A DNA stretch of 64,000 nucleotides, taken from Aphis gossypii. Taxonomy: Eukaryota > Arthropoda > Insecta > Hemiptera > Aphididae. A program made the translations under genes and the position numbers. A model generated the notes under the pieces. It did not search any database, was not told the origin of the DNA, and saw only the letters and a program-made list of their open reading frames with translations. The stretch covers positions 56,131,213-56,195,212 of the forward strand of contig NC_065531.1 in the NCBI RefSeq assembly GCF_020184175.1, read 5' to 3'. Numbering within the stretch: the stretch's first letter is position 1; each line of letters opens with the position of its first letter. This document shows, in pieces, positions 26,801 to 39,000 of this stretch.

Positions 26801-29800
26801 TAAAAATAAATATACCTATACCTCATTACATATTTCAAAAAGGCTTTTGTAGTTTAATATTACATGCATATATTTGTATTTTAATTTTTATAATCTGATA
26901 ATTCACTTGTTACTGCTCCTACTAATATTTATATTTTGAATTAATTAGTGTGTCTTTTTTAAAAAAAGTTAAACATGTTCAAATGATATTGTTTCTGTGT
27001 TGATGTATATTTTGTTTTGGTAGTTAAATTCCTATCATAAATGAGTACAGTGTATTTAAAATCTTATCTACAACAAATAATTTAATTGTCAGATAGTGGA
27101 TTTTGATAAATTTAGATGGAAAACCATTAGTTCCGGGCTTTATTTTAATTATAAATATAGATGCAAACAGAAATTCAAATCTTATCTTGTTTATCAGATA
27201 TGCCATACATTGGTACTAAATAATTATATAAAAGTTAGTTATTAAGTTTTTAAAAAGTTTACTTTCTGTTTTAGTTTTCAATAAATTTTATTATACTTTA
27301 TATATTTAAATAATATATTTTTGTTCAAGTATAATGTTTATGTACACTTTAATTAGTTTAATATTTATTTTAATATCAATAAAAATTATTTTTAGACTCT
27401 TTGGTGCCGAAGATGTAGATTTACGTACATTACCTGCTCCGCCTATTGTACCAACACCAACACCACCACCTCCGCCTCAAATATCTGAAACACCAAATCC
27501 TGAGATTGGTAAATCTTGGGCAAAATATAAGGAAATAAAACCAGATACATTTAAAACACCGTATAAGTCTCCTGCCAAAAAAATTTCTTGTGAATTGAAT
27601 GAAACATTAGTAGACAACAATGACACAATGGATGTAGATATGAGAGCTAAACCTACTCAAAACAATAAAAGTCATATTCTTAGACAAGCTGAAGAAGCTT
27701 TAAATGCAGGAAGCATATCTTTTGATGAATATAAAAAAATAATGTGTCAGGTAAGAATATTTTCATTTTCATAGAATTTTATTAATAAATAATGCATCAT
27801 GTGTGTTTATAGGATTTTAAAATATTCTTAATTTTTATTATTTAAGGTAATTGAAATGAGTGAAGTAGAAAAATTAGAAGAATTCAATAATACAGAAGAT
27901 CCTAATACTAAATTAAAGGAATTTATTGTTCCAAAAATTGCTTTACCAGTGAATGGAAATGGTACTGATTTAAAATCTACATTAGTAGAAGCAGTAACTA
28001 TTATTGAAAAATCTGTTGACGAAAACAATCCTGCCCTTAGTTCTTGGAACATTGGTAACAAAAAACCTAGTGATGTTAGTGGTAGTGATAGTGATGGTTC
28101 TTCAAAAAGTTGTTCTACTGGTTCAGAAGAATCCAAAAGAATTAACAAGAAATCAGATTCCGAAGATAGAGCTGTGTATAAAAGACGTAAAACAACATTC
28201 AAACGTAATGAAAAAGAAAATTCTAAGACTCGTACTTGGAGAAATAATAAAAGTTGGAATTCAAGGCCAGAAAATGGTTCTAGATTTTCTCAAAATAGAG
28301 GAGTTGAACCTTGGTCTAGAGGACCTCGTCCAAATTATTCTCATTCAACAAGATCTCTCGTTCCACCACCGATGTATGAAGTGCCAAGACCAACTGCTCC
28401 ATTTGCACCTTCTTCTCCTGATTGGACAGTTCCTGTTATTCCTCCTTCAGATCCTGTAATATTGGATATGATTGCTCGCGATGCTACTAAAACTATCACT
28501 ATTGATGGAAAATCAAGAGAAATACGATTTTATGGTCCAACAGCTATTACTTTTGTATCATGGGATGATCCTAGAGAGATATACTTTCAAGGGCCTCCAA
28601 AGAATGTTATATTTGATGATCTTTTTCCAGTCTTATGTCATTTCAATAGTCCTGATAGAGAATTTTTATTGGATGGTCAACCACATAGAGTACGGTTAGG
28701 TGCACCTACTCGAGAACTTTATTTAGATGGCAATTTCTATGAATGTTTTTTTGGTGGCGCTCCAATCTTTACAGACCTTGGTGGTGTAAAAAGATCTATT
28801 AAACTTGAAGGTCCTCCTCCTTCAGTTAATATAGGAAACACAAAGCGACAAGATTTAGTTGCTGGGCGTATTGGTATTATTGTTGATAACTCTTACACCG
28901 TACCTGCCTTTTTAGATGCTAAACCGCAACGTATTGATGTGGGAAACACAGCACTTATTTTTCGTTTTATTGATGGTTTGATGAGAGCTATGATTAATGA
29001 CCAACCATTTAAAGTCAACTATAATGGACCACCACAAGCAATTATTGTAAGAGGCAATAAACATTATTTAAGATTTACAGGATTACCACCAAACATTAGA
29101 CCTGGTTATGCTGCTATTTCTCAAATGATGGGTGTTGTATTAACTGAAGATTCTTCTGAATCTTTACCACCAATACCTACTCAAGCTATGCCACCAAATT
29201 TCACCAGTTTTGAAATGACTACAGTGACACCAAATGATGATATTAACCAACTTCCTATACAATCATTCTCTTCTTCTTATTCTTTAGCACCAAGTAAGAT
29301 TTTTTAAGAATGCCTAAATTATATTAAACCATTGTGTATTTAATTTTGTTCATATATTTTCAGATACGGCATCAGTACCTCTACTTCCTAATGTTGCTCA
29401 AAAATTGGAACCTGTTACAAGTTCTTATGTACCACCACCTACAGTGTCTGCTCCTATAATACCTCCTGTCTTACCTAGTGAAATGGATATTAATGAGTTA
29501 TTTAAGAAGTTAGTGGACAGTGGAATTGTACCAAAGGACAAGCCAAAAGAAGTTGTCCAATCAAAACTAAAAAAGAAAGAGAAGGAAGCAGAAAATTTAA
29601 CCATAAAACCTGTTGATTTTTCAGATCCTTCATCATTAAAACAGTTAGTACTATAATTTTTTTTTTTTTTAATTACTTTATTTTTCGTTATAACTATATT
29701 TGGGTCTATTTTTCAGAAAACAACCAGGATTAGTTCACAATTTATATACAGGAATTCAGTGCAGTTCTTGTGGAATTCGATTCACAGCAGAGTTTACGAT

Positions 29801-32093
29801 AAAATATAGTAGTCATTTAGATTGGCATTTTAGACAAAATAGACGTGAAAAAATGGCAAGCAAAACTGTCCAATCAAGGAAATGGTATTATGATACTAGT
29901 GACTGGTGTAAATATGAAGAACAAGAAGATGAAACCACTAGAGGTAATTAATATACATTATTCATTGTCAGAGGGAAAAAATATTTCCAGTATAAAAGTT
30001 GATTAATTTTCTTACTTTTTGAATGATAATAATTAATAATTTTAGTAATAAAATAAAATATGTAAGAACCAAGAGCAGGAAAAAATTGTCTCAATTATAT
30101 AAAATAAGATTAAATAAGATAAGATATAAAATGTAGTAAAATGTGAAGAATGTGACAGTTAGTTTAAGTTGGTTCTTAATTAAAAAAAAAAAAAACACAT
30201 TCTTCTTAGTAAAAATGTTTTGAGTCTTACAATTTGAGACATTACATGAGTCTGTGACAAACCAAATTTTGGCTAGCTCTGATATAGATCTATATATATT
30301 TTTTTTAAATTGCTTGTATTTATTTAAATTGAATTTACTTTTTTTCACATACTGCATAGGTACTTAAATAAATGTTTGCATATTTAGATTATTAGGATTA
30401 AAAAATATTATAAATAACATTAAAATTGAAAAAAAAAACTTGATCAATTATTGTAAAGCTATGTGATGTACAAAAGTTATGACATGCCAGTTAAGTACCA
30501 TGAGATTAATTTACATCATGTTATATTTTAAAATATTATCAAATTATGACACTTGATGTTTATTATTATGATTTTGAAACTAAGTTAATTATATTCTAAG
30601 CATAATAATTTTGTTTTTTTTTTCTTATTTTCTTATTCATAATTAATTCATATGACAATTTTCATACCATTTTAGCTGCAAGTTGGTTTGATATACAAGC
30701 TGAACAAGGTGCTAAAGAAGATGAAAAACTAGAAGAAGAGAATGTTCCTTGTGTTCCAGCTGGTGAAAATAGTGAATTAGCTGCCTGTTATCTGTGTCAT
30801 GATCAGTTTGAACAATTTTATAATGAAAAAGATGAAGAGTGGCAATTGAAGAATTGTATTGAAAAGGATAAACGACTTTATCATCCAATGTGTCATGATG
30901 ATATGATTGTAAGTTGAAAATAATTTATTCTCTTTTTTTAGTTAAAAATTTAAAAATTTCTTTTTTTTTTTTAGAAAACACGAGAGGAAAAAATCCGTAA
31001 GAGAAATCGAGCTATTGAAGAAGCCAAACAATTGGAAAGCCAAAAAATTGAAATTAAAGATGAACAATCGCAATTGGAAGAAAATATAAAAATGAAAGAT
31101 GAAGAAAATGAAGGATTGAAAATAGAAGAAAAAGGTTTAACTGAGAAAGATCTATTAATAAAAAGAGAAATATTATTGGAAAAAGAATCAATTGGAAATA
31201 AAGAAGTAGTTACAGAAAAAGAAGCGGTAATAGAAAGAGGAATTTCAAATAAAGAAATTGTTATAAAAACAGAAACAACAGATATGGACACAGAAACAAC
31301 AGTCATGGGTACAGAAACAACAGTTATGGATACAGAAACAATTCAGGAAACTGAAACAATTAAGAAAACAGAAACAATTCAGGAAACAGAAACAATTCAG
31401 GAAACAGAAACAATTAAAGAAACAGAAATAATTATGGAAACAGAAACAGTTGAGGAAACAGAATCAATTAAACTAAAAGAAAATGAAGAGCAAATTGTAA
31501 ATGCAAATGTAACTGAACTAGTTTCTCAGGAACCACAAACTGAAGAAAATATGAAGTCAAAGAATTATGAAGATTTGGAAATTCCTGATACTATGGAAAT
31601 TATTCAAGTGACTGAAGTTTTATCACCTAAATTAATAGATGAGCCTATTGTTGAGAACGTTAACAGTTTATCATCCTCTACAATCACTCAAGAAATTGTT
31701 TCTGAAGAAATTAAACCTAAATCTCCATCCCCTGTATCTACAATGACATGTTCTATTGATGGAAATACTGACACTGAATGGAATGTTCCAGTTGCTCCCG
31801 CTATGGGGACAATTAAGATAAACATTAGTCAAAAAATTACACCAGTTGTAAAACCAACCAATCTCTCTGAAAACATACCCACTGAACCACAATCACCGCC
31901 AGATTTCACACAGACGTTTGGAGAAATCGATCCTGATCAGCCTCCACCACCAGGGCTTGAAATGGAAACTGTAGTGGTTCCTAAAGTACAAAGGGATATG
32001 AAACCGAGACTGATGCACAACGCAAAAAAACTTAAGGAATATCCAATAGTTAATAGAGGCAAAGAAATGTCTGGATTATGTTCAATTATGTAA
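17841..32093 (+). CDS. PCF11: PCF11, cleavage and polyadenylation factor subunit (13 coding exons)
   Basis: Pcf11 is a subunit of cleavage factor II; its CID binds the phosphorylated RNA polymerase II CTD, coupling mRNA 3' cleavage to termination in the nucleus. Coding exons: 17841-18002, 22289-22414, 22482-22652, 22866-23067, 23128-23412, 23476-24238, 25418-25550, 27396-27750, 27847-29293, 29364-29643, 29717-29943, 30676-30908, 30975-32093. The N-terminal CID (residues 1-150) contains SKPLINMLTMLAEEN, KLPVLYLIDSVMKNIG, STWNDV and HVNPKFLN. Then come a coiled KQKELLELQQKKLELEL segment, an RDPRLRK motif, a charged Lys/Ser region, the FxGP-type repeats of exon 9 (REIRFYGP, YFQGPP, KLEGPP) and two zinc fingers (CSSCG..H..H in exon 11; CYLC..H..C in exon 12). 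Exon 13 has a Thr/Glu repeat. Total about 1,833 aa. Phases fit everywhere except the join 23067/23128, which is off by one base. ATG 17841 opens MTAKEKEVAEEY, the normal CID start; 46 nt of 5' UTR precede it in that exon. Confidence 0.93.
18003..22288 (+). other. PCF11 long CID-splitting intron
   Basis: A 4.3 kb intron inside the CID-coding region, between ...RQLHK and VQADSKLPV. A short GC-rich scrap at 20175-20235 ('cgggcccctcgggctccctc') looks like a transposon remnant, and 20440-20640 has a coding-like composition without an identifiable product. A TA microsatellite lies at about 21501-21530. No nested gene seen. Confidence 0.6.
31269..31464 (+). repeat. Coding 18-nt tandem repeat in PCF11 last exon
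   Basis: About ten diverged copies of an 18-nt unit (acagaaacaattcaggaa) encode a TETIQE-like hexapeptide. The array keeps frame and lies in the acidic linker after the second zinc finger, a region likely to be disordered. Such arrays commonly vary in copy number among individuals. Confidence 0.85.
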
Positions 32094-32991
32094 AAAAAGT
32101 ATGGTTTATGTTGTGAATTAATAACCCACAAATTTTAATATAAATGTATATAATATATACCTGTTTAAATTTTGTAAATGTATGTGCTTAAAATGTGATA
32201 TATATTATTTATATATTTATAAATATAATATAAAGTACATTTTGTTTGTATATTATTATAATAATATAAAGTATTTGATTAAGTTGTTCACATTGTTGAT
32301 TTTTTTACCAAAAATAAATTATAATTTTATAATATTGATTTTAATTTAATTTTTAAAAATGTTTCCTAACTATTCATTTTCTGAGTACTATACTTGAGAT
32401 TTTTAGTTGATTCATAAATAGTTAATAACATTCAAATAGATATTATGTTTTTTCAATTCACAGGGTTAAAAACAATAGTTGTGATTTGTAGATAGTCTGT
32501 ATGCAACATTAGAAAAATAAAATCAAGTTATTTCTTTTTATTTCGCATATATACTTATGTTTGTATAATATATTTTTAAGTAATTAATGAATAAAAAAAA
32601 ATTATTAGTTATCATTACCTATCTTAATAATTACTAGTTTTGTCATTTTTTTTTTTTTTAAAGCGATTTAAATAATACAATATTGTTGATTATTAATATT
32701 GTGATGGATTTCTTGTTTACAATAAAGAATTATGCTCATTATTTTATGTATTGTTTATCAAAAATTTATTTTCATATTTTTGTGTGTACATTGTATACAT
32801 CATGTGTCATCACAGTACCAGCCAATTAATAGTATATGATATTAAAACAGCAATAGAATAAAAATTTAAAATAAAATATAATATATTTTAGTAAATCAAG
32901 TTGATTATGATAGAACATACTATATAACAACCAATAGTAATAACTAATAACAAATAAACTAAAAAATAAGTTTTATTAATAATCTCAAGAG
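32094..32991. other. Convergent PCF11/NARS2 3' spacer
   Basis: Nothing coding. AATAAA-type words (for example 32313-32318 on plus) could be PCF11 polyadenylation signals. The two genes' 3' ends are about 0.9 kb apart and transcripts may overlap. Confidence 0.4.
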
Positions 32992-34901
32992 TTACATTTT
33001 ACAATTATGTGGCCATCGAGGAAATGCAATAGTGTCTTTAATATTCTGTACATCTAATAAAACTTGAAGAAATCGTTCAAAACCTATACCAAAACCAGCA
33101 GTAGATACATTACCAAATTGTCTCAATTCTAAATACCAATTAAGTTTGTCTTCCATTCCTATCAAAGACAATTTTTTTTTTAAAACATCATAATTGTCTT
33201 CACGCACACTTCCACCACATAATTCACCAACATTTGGACATAATAAGTCTACAGCATACACCTATATAATTAAAACAAATAAATTATTATCTTGGTTATT
33301 AATTGTTTTTTTTTTTTTTAACATACCAAAGACTCATTATTAGGTATAGCTTTAGCATAAAATGGTTTTAAATCTTTAGGCCAGTCTATGACAAAAATTG
33401 GTTTCTGACCATTATATTTCACTAAAAATAATTCATGTTCTTTAGCCAAAGGCTTGCCACGTATCATTTTATTTTTAAAACAATTTTCTTTCTCTAGTAC
33501 ATCACATGCTTTTTGATAACTAATTATTTCATAAGGAACATTCACCATGTTCACGGGGTCATTGTCTTTAGAAGCATCAATGATTTTCCTGTAATGGTAT
33601 ATTTCATCACTAGAATGTTCCAATAGTTGTTTTACAACTGTGGATGTAGTTTTTTCTATTGAGCTTAAGAGTTCCTCTATATTATTGATGAAAGCTTGTT
33701 CTGCTTCAATCATATAAAATTCTGATAAATGTAATCTAGACTTAGAATTTTCAGCTCTAAATGTTGGTCCTAATGAATAAACGTTAGTTAGAGCCCGCGC
33801 CATACATTCTAAATGCAACTGTCCAGATACAGTTAAATATGTTTGTCCATTAAAGAATGCTTCCATAGGTGACTGATGTTCTTTTGAAATCATTTCTTTA
33901 ATTAAATCATCACTATCTGGTTTAACTACAAACACTTCACCAGCTCCTTCACAATCATTAGAAGATAACACTGGAGCATTTATTTCAATAAAATTATCTT
34001 CAGCAAATCTATTTCTAACAGCAACAGACAATTTATCTCTAAGTCTAAGTAGGCTACTAAATGTTGCTGTACGTGGTCGAATATGTAAGTGTTGTCTAAC
34101 ATATTCTGGATGGTAAGTTTTTCGAGCTCCAAAAGGATAACCATCTTCGACAACACAAGACCCATAAACATTAATAGTTTCAGCTACCAATTCAAGTTGA
34201 TTGTTAGGATTTTTAACTAAGACACCCTCAGCTTCCAAGGAACATCCATAGGACAAAGAATCTGGAACCTTATTTTTAGGTACTACTACTTGTAAATGGC
34301 GATGTGTAGAACCATCATCTAAGTCCACAAATATATTATTTTTCATTTTACGCATTCCTCTTGCCCAACCCTGAAAGTCAAATTAACAAAAGTAATTAGT
34401 AAAATATAGTTCATAAGTATAAATTTTAATCAGGACTCTTTTTAATTTTAAACATACAACCATGAAATAAATCTAATAGTTGTAGGAACTTATTAAACAT
34501 AAAAAAAAATAAACAATATATACTTTTACTTTGATATTATTACATTTTCTCAGTTTTTAATATTTAATAATAATTTCTAAATGGATGCATTTAAAACTTT
34601 TGCACAATAATATCCAACTATTAATTTAAAACTACATTATTTTTCTAAACATTTATTATGACATACACTTTGTAAACTCATAAATAATATTATTTAAAAT
34701 AAAATTAAGATTGATATTATTGGTTAAGAATTTCATTAGAATTAAATTCATAGGTACTTGTAGTTTTTTGATAGGTATTACCTTTAATTTTTTCTTACAA
34801 CCCTCGGGTTGTGTATTTAAAATGTCTTTTACTGAACAACTGGAGTACAAATACCTGTTGAAAGTATATCTGCATGGTAAACTTAAAAATTTCATGTTCA
34901 T
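32992..34901 (-). CDS. NARS2: Mitochondrial asparaginyl-tRNA synthetase (3 exons, 477 aa)
   Basis: Charges mitochondrial tRNA-Asn with asparagine using ATP. Exons: 34901-34782, 34370-33327, 33261-32992, all GT-AG and in phase 0; total 477 aa, the same length I recall for human NARS2. The N-terminus MNMKFLSLPCRYTFNRYLYS is basic and Ser/Tyr-rich without acids, fitting a mitochondrial presequence. An OB-fold anticodon-binding domain follows (GWARGMRKMKNNIFVDLDDG). Class II catalytic motifs are visible: motif 1 region EINAPVLSSNDCEGAGEVF (about 169-187), motif 2 FRAENSKSRLHLSEFYMIEAE (split: FRAEN at 244, EFYMIEAE following) and motif 3 GFGIGFERF (444-452). The protein ends FPRWPHNCKM, the typical FPR.PH.C tail. 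The split first exon, 411 nt upstream, is needed for the transit peptide; an internal ATG at 34355 is not the start because it would cut the OB fold. Confidence 0.94.
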
Positions 34902-36001
34902 TATTTACTATATATCTGGAATTGAAAATATGATTATTCATTTTATACCAATAACCAAAAAAATTGTGAAGTATTTTTACTATATTTTTTAGTAACTTAT
35001 TTCAAAGTATTCAGTTTAAAGAAAACTTTTTAAACCATATATTTTTATTTTGTTTATTACCTACCTACTAATTTGTAAATTAATAAATCTATTTGTACTT
35101 TATTAAATGTAATAAGGAATCAATTGTTTTAATATAAGTTAGATCAATGATTAATGAGAATTTTGGAACATTTAAACTTATTAAATTAAACATTCGAATA
35201 TTCCAAACATTCTGAATTCAAAATTCAAAATAATATATTAATATAATCAATTATCTAGCAATCGCCAATCCTGAATTTATTTTGGATTTGTAAAATAGTA
35301 AAATATACTGTTGAGCTAAAGATCTGAACATACCAACAGAATTAATTTTGAAATACCTACTGATGCTAGAAACAAGTTTACGACATAATCATAACACAAA
35401 GATCGATTTAATTGTAATAATAATTTTCATGAGAAAAAATTAATAAAAAGTAAAATCAAAATATTTCATGGTATAGGTTTTAATTTATTTGTAGATAAAT
35501 AATAAATAAATGTTAACTAATAATAATTTAATTACATCTCAATAAAACTGTTATCACGTAAACTTTTTTCAAAGCCATCGTAGTAGAAACCTGGGTAACA
35601 TTATATTGGTATTTTATAGATAATGGTGGAAGTACTAACCCTGGTCCAGGCGAAATAAATTTTATCTGATAATTTATTTATTTTTTTACTAAGTATTGGG
35701 TTTGTTTATAATTTTCAATTTATTTCCATTAAAACTATTAACTATGATGTTCAATATCAATTTAATAATGAGAATATTATAGTTATGTGTATTACTCATT
35801 TAACTTTTAACATTACCATTTTAATCTATAGATTATAATTTATAATACCCATCTAGTCTATCATATCTGAACCATTATACATATCGTTTTAAATAAAATT
35901 GAAAATACCTGGAACACATAGCGGTAATTCTTTTTTACTGTTAATATATTGTATAACTAGAGTTTTTTCTAAGTGTAATGTGTTATTTGTATAATTAGAA
36001 T
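34902..36001. promoter_or_regulatory. Shared NARS2/CYFIP divergent promoter region
   Basis: About 1.1 kb separates the two divergent start codons, so the promoters of both genes must lie here unless unseen upstream non-coding exons exist. No TATA box or known element stands out. A GC-richer patch at 35570-35655 breaks the AT background, and its short open frame is not recognised. Confidence 0.4.
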
Positions 36002-39000
36002 ATGGCCACAGACAAGGTGACACTGACTGATGCTTTGTCAAACGTGGACGTGCTCGATGAACTTACACTGCCTGATGAACAACCGTGTATAGAAGCACAA
36101 CCATGTTCAATTCTTTATCAAGCTGATTTTGATACAAATTTTGAAGATCGTAATGGATTTGTAACAGGCATAGCAAAATATATTGAAGAAGCCACTGTTC
36201 ACGCCAGCCTTGTAAGATAACAATTAACAACTTGTTGATTACTGAATGCGTTTATATTTATATAATATTTTGTTCTTTTTGTTCAGAACGAATTGTTAGA
36301 AGAAGGACAAGTGCATGCGGTCATGCTTTACACATGGCGTTGTTGTTCAAGAGCAATTCCACAGCCAAAATCCAATGAACAACCTAATCGAGTGGAGATA
36401 TATGAGAAAACTGTTGAGGTTTTAGGACCTGAAGTCAACAAATTACTTCAATTCATGTATTTCCAGGTAACTAAATTAAATTTTCTCTTTATCTTTTACA
36501 AAATCTATATTATTCTGTTAGTTTAGAAATTAAAACAATTATTTGTTTTTATAATATTTATTGTATATTAGAGAAAAGCAATTGAACGCTTTTGTGGAGA
36601 AGTTAAACGTTTGTGCCATGCTGAAAAACGAAAAGACTTTATATCTGAAGCATACATACTAACACTTGGAAAATTTATCAATATGTTTGCCGTACTTGAT
36701 GAACTGAAAAATATGAAATCTAGTGTAAAAAATGATTACTCTAGCTATCGTCGAGCCGCTCAATTTTTAAAAGTCATGGCAGATTCTCATACACTTCAAG
36801 AATCTCAAAATTTGTCCATGTTCTTAGCCACACAGAATAAAATTAGAGATACAGTAAAAGAAAATTTAGAAAAAATTCCTGCTTATGAAGAACTTTTATC
36901 AGATGTTGTCAATTTATGTGTACAAATGTTTGAATCAAAAATGTACCTTACGCCATCAGAAAAACATATGCTTGTTAAGGTAAATATGAATTCTACTACA
37001 TTTTTATTTTTATTTTAAATCCGTAGCTTGTGTATTATAAGCCAATGTGATAAATATGTAAATGTCATAAACCATGACTTAATTCAAATGAGGAGGAATA
37101 ATTTCGATAGAATTTTTCAGAGCATGATAATGTTATTAATTAAGGAGGTTTCTACATCATCGTGTTTTGTGATGGCTTGGAGGGTTAGCAGGTAGTGTGT
37201 TTAAGGATTGATGTGAGATGAGTGGATTTGTATGGTGTTGTAGTTTCACATAAAATTTGGTATAGTAATTTCTAGCTAATTGGTCAACTACTTTAATTTC
37301 TTAGTATTTGTTTAGTGCTTTATTTGTTATAAACCATGGAACTAAGACTATAAGTTGGAGAGAGATTGATTGGAAAGCTTGAATTGTTTGAATTTGGCAA
37401 GACTTGGTGCAATTTCTGATTCGCATACCAATATACCATATGCCTAAATTGGCAAAAAGGGTGCTCGAGTTTGGGATTTATGTTTGAGTGGTTTGAGTTT
37501 GAGTGGCTCTACTACATTTAATTTTACTTTTTAAAGCTCATATTTATTTTACTTACAGGTTATGGGATTTGGATTGTTTCTCATGGATAATGAGTTGTGT
37601 AATATTAATAAATTGGATCAGAAGAAAAAACTTAATTTAGGAAAAATTGACAGGATTTTTAAGGTTTTAATTTTTTTTTTATTTAATTAGTTTTAAATTG
37701 TTATTAATATGTATTATTTATTAAAAAAAATTAGAATCTGGAAGTTGTGCCTTTATTTGGAGACATGCAAATAGCGCCGTTTAATTATATAAAGCGATCT
37801 AAACATTTTGAACCAGGACGCTGGCCTTTATCTAGTTCACCACAAATAAGTCCTCAAGCAGATCTCATGGTGCATTTACCTCAAATAAGAGAAGATCATG
37901 TGAAATATATAAGTGAATTGGCACGTTATAGCAATGAAGTAACCACTACATATAAAGAAACAAGAACAGATACCGAAAACAAAGATACAGCTGAATTGGC
38001 ATTAAGGGGTTTGCAACTACTGTCTGAGTGGACCAGTGTTGTCACAGAACTTTATTCTTGGAAATTACTTCATCCTACCGATCACCATCAAAATAAGGAA
38101 TGTCCTGTCGAAGCTGAAGAATATGAACGAGCCACGCGTTACAATTATACAGATGAAGAAAAATTTGCACTTATTGAAGTAATAGCGATGATAAAAGGAT
38201 TACAAGTACTTATGGCTCGTATGGAAACAGTTTTTACGGATACCATTCGTCGTAATATCTATGCAGAATTACAAGATTTTGTTCAGTTAACATTGAGAGA
38301 ACCATTAAGAAAGGCCATTAAGAATAAAAGGGATCTTATTAGAAGTATACTCGTTTCAGTTCGAGAAACTTGTGCAGACTGGCAGAGAGGTGTAGAGCCA
38401 TCAGCAGATCCAGCTTTGAAAGGAAAAAAGGATCCAGATGTTGGATTTGGAATTAAAGTGCCCAGAAGGAATGTTGGTAAGTTATAGATTACAATAATCA
38501 TGAAAATACATATCTAATTTTGTGTTTCATTGTTTCTAGGTCCATCATCTACTCAACTTTACATGGTTAGAACAATGTTGGAATCATTAATTGCTGATAA
38601 ATCTGGTGGTAAACGTACTTTACGAAAAGATATTGATGGACAATACCTAATGCAAATTGATCAATTTCATAAGACTTCATTTTTTTGGAGCTATCTCCTT
38701 GGATTTAGTCGTATGTATATATTATATTATCATTATTTATATTTCGATATGTATTTGTTATTTTGATTTCCAAGATATTATATAATTAATGGAAAATATC
38801 TCACATGTCAGTTAATTGGTAAATAGCTTATTCATAATAAATAAGTGTAATATTAACAATCGCTATACTTCCCATTCTACATTAACTTGTCAACAATGCA
38901 ACAAATTGCTGATATTGCTGGTAAAATAGTGAAAAATGTAATCTAAGGTAATTTTTATAAGCATGGTAAATGGGTTCAATTGTACATTTGTACGAGTAGG

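Noticed and set aside
28004..28459. 151-codon frame rich in Leu and Val overlapping PCF11 exon 9
   Set aside because: A shadow of the real exon in another frame; the PCF11 frame carries the conserved repeats.
34711..34992. 93-codon plus-strand frame opposite NARS2 exon 1
   Set aside because: Opposite-strand shadow; the minus-strand reading gives the transit peptide and correct total length for NARS2.
35570..35665. NPGP within a short frame (DNGGSTNPGPG), recalling 2A-like peptides found in some retrotransposons
   Set aside because: The residues before NPGP do not fit the D-V/I-E-x consensus and the frame stops soon after; most likely coincidence.
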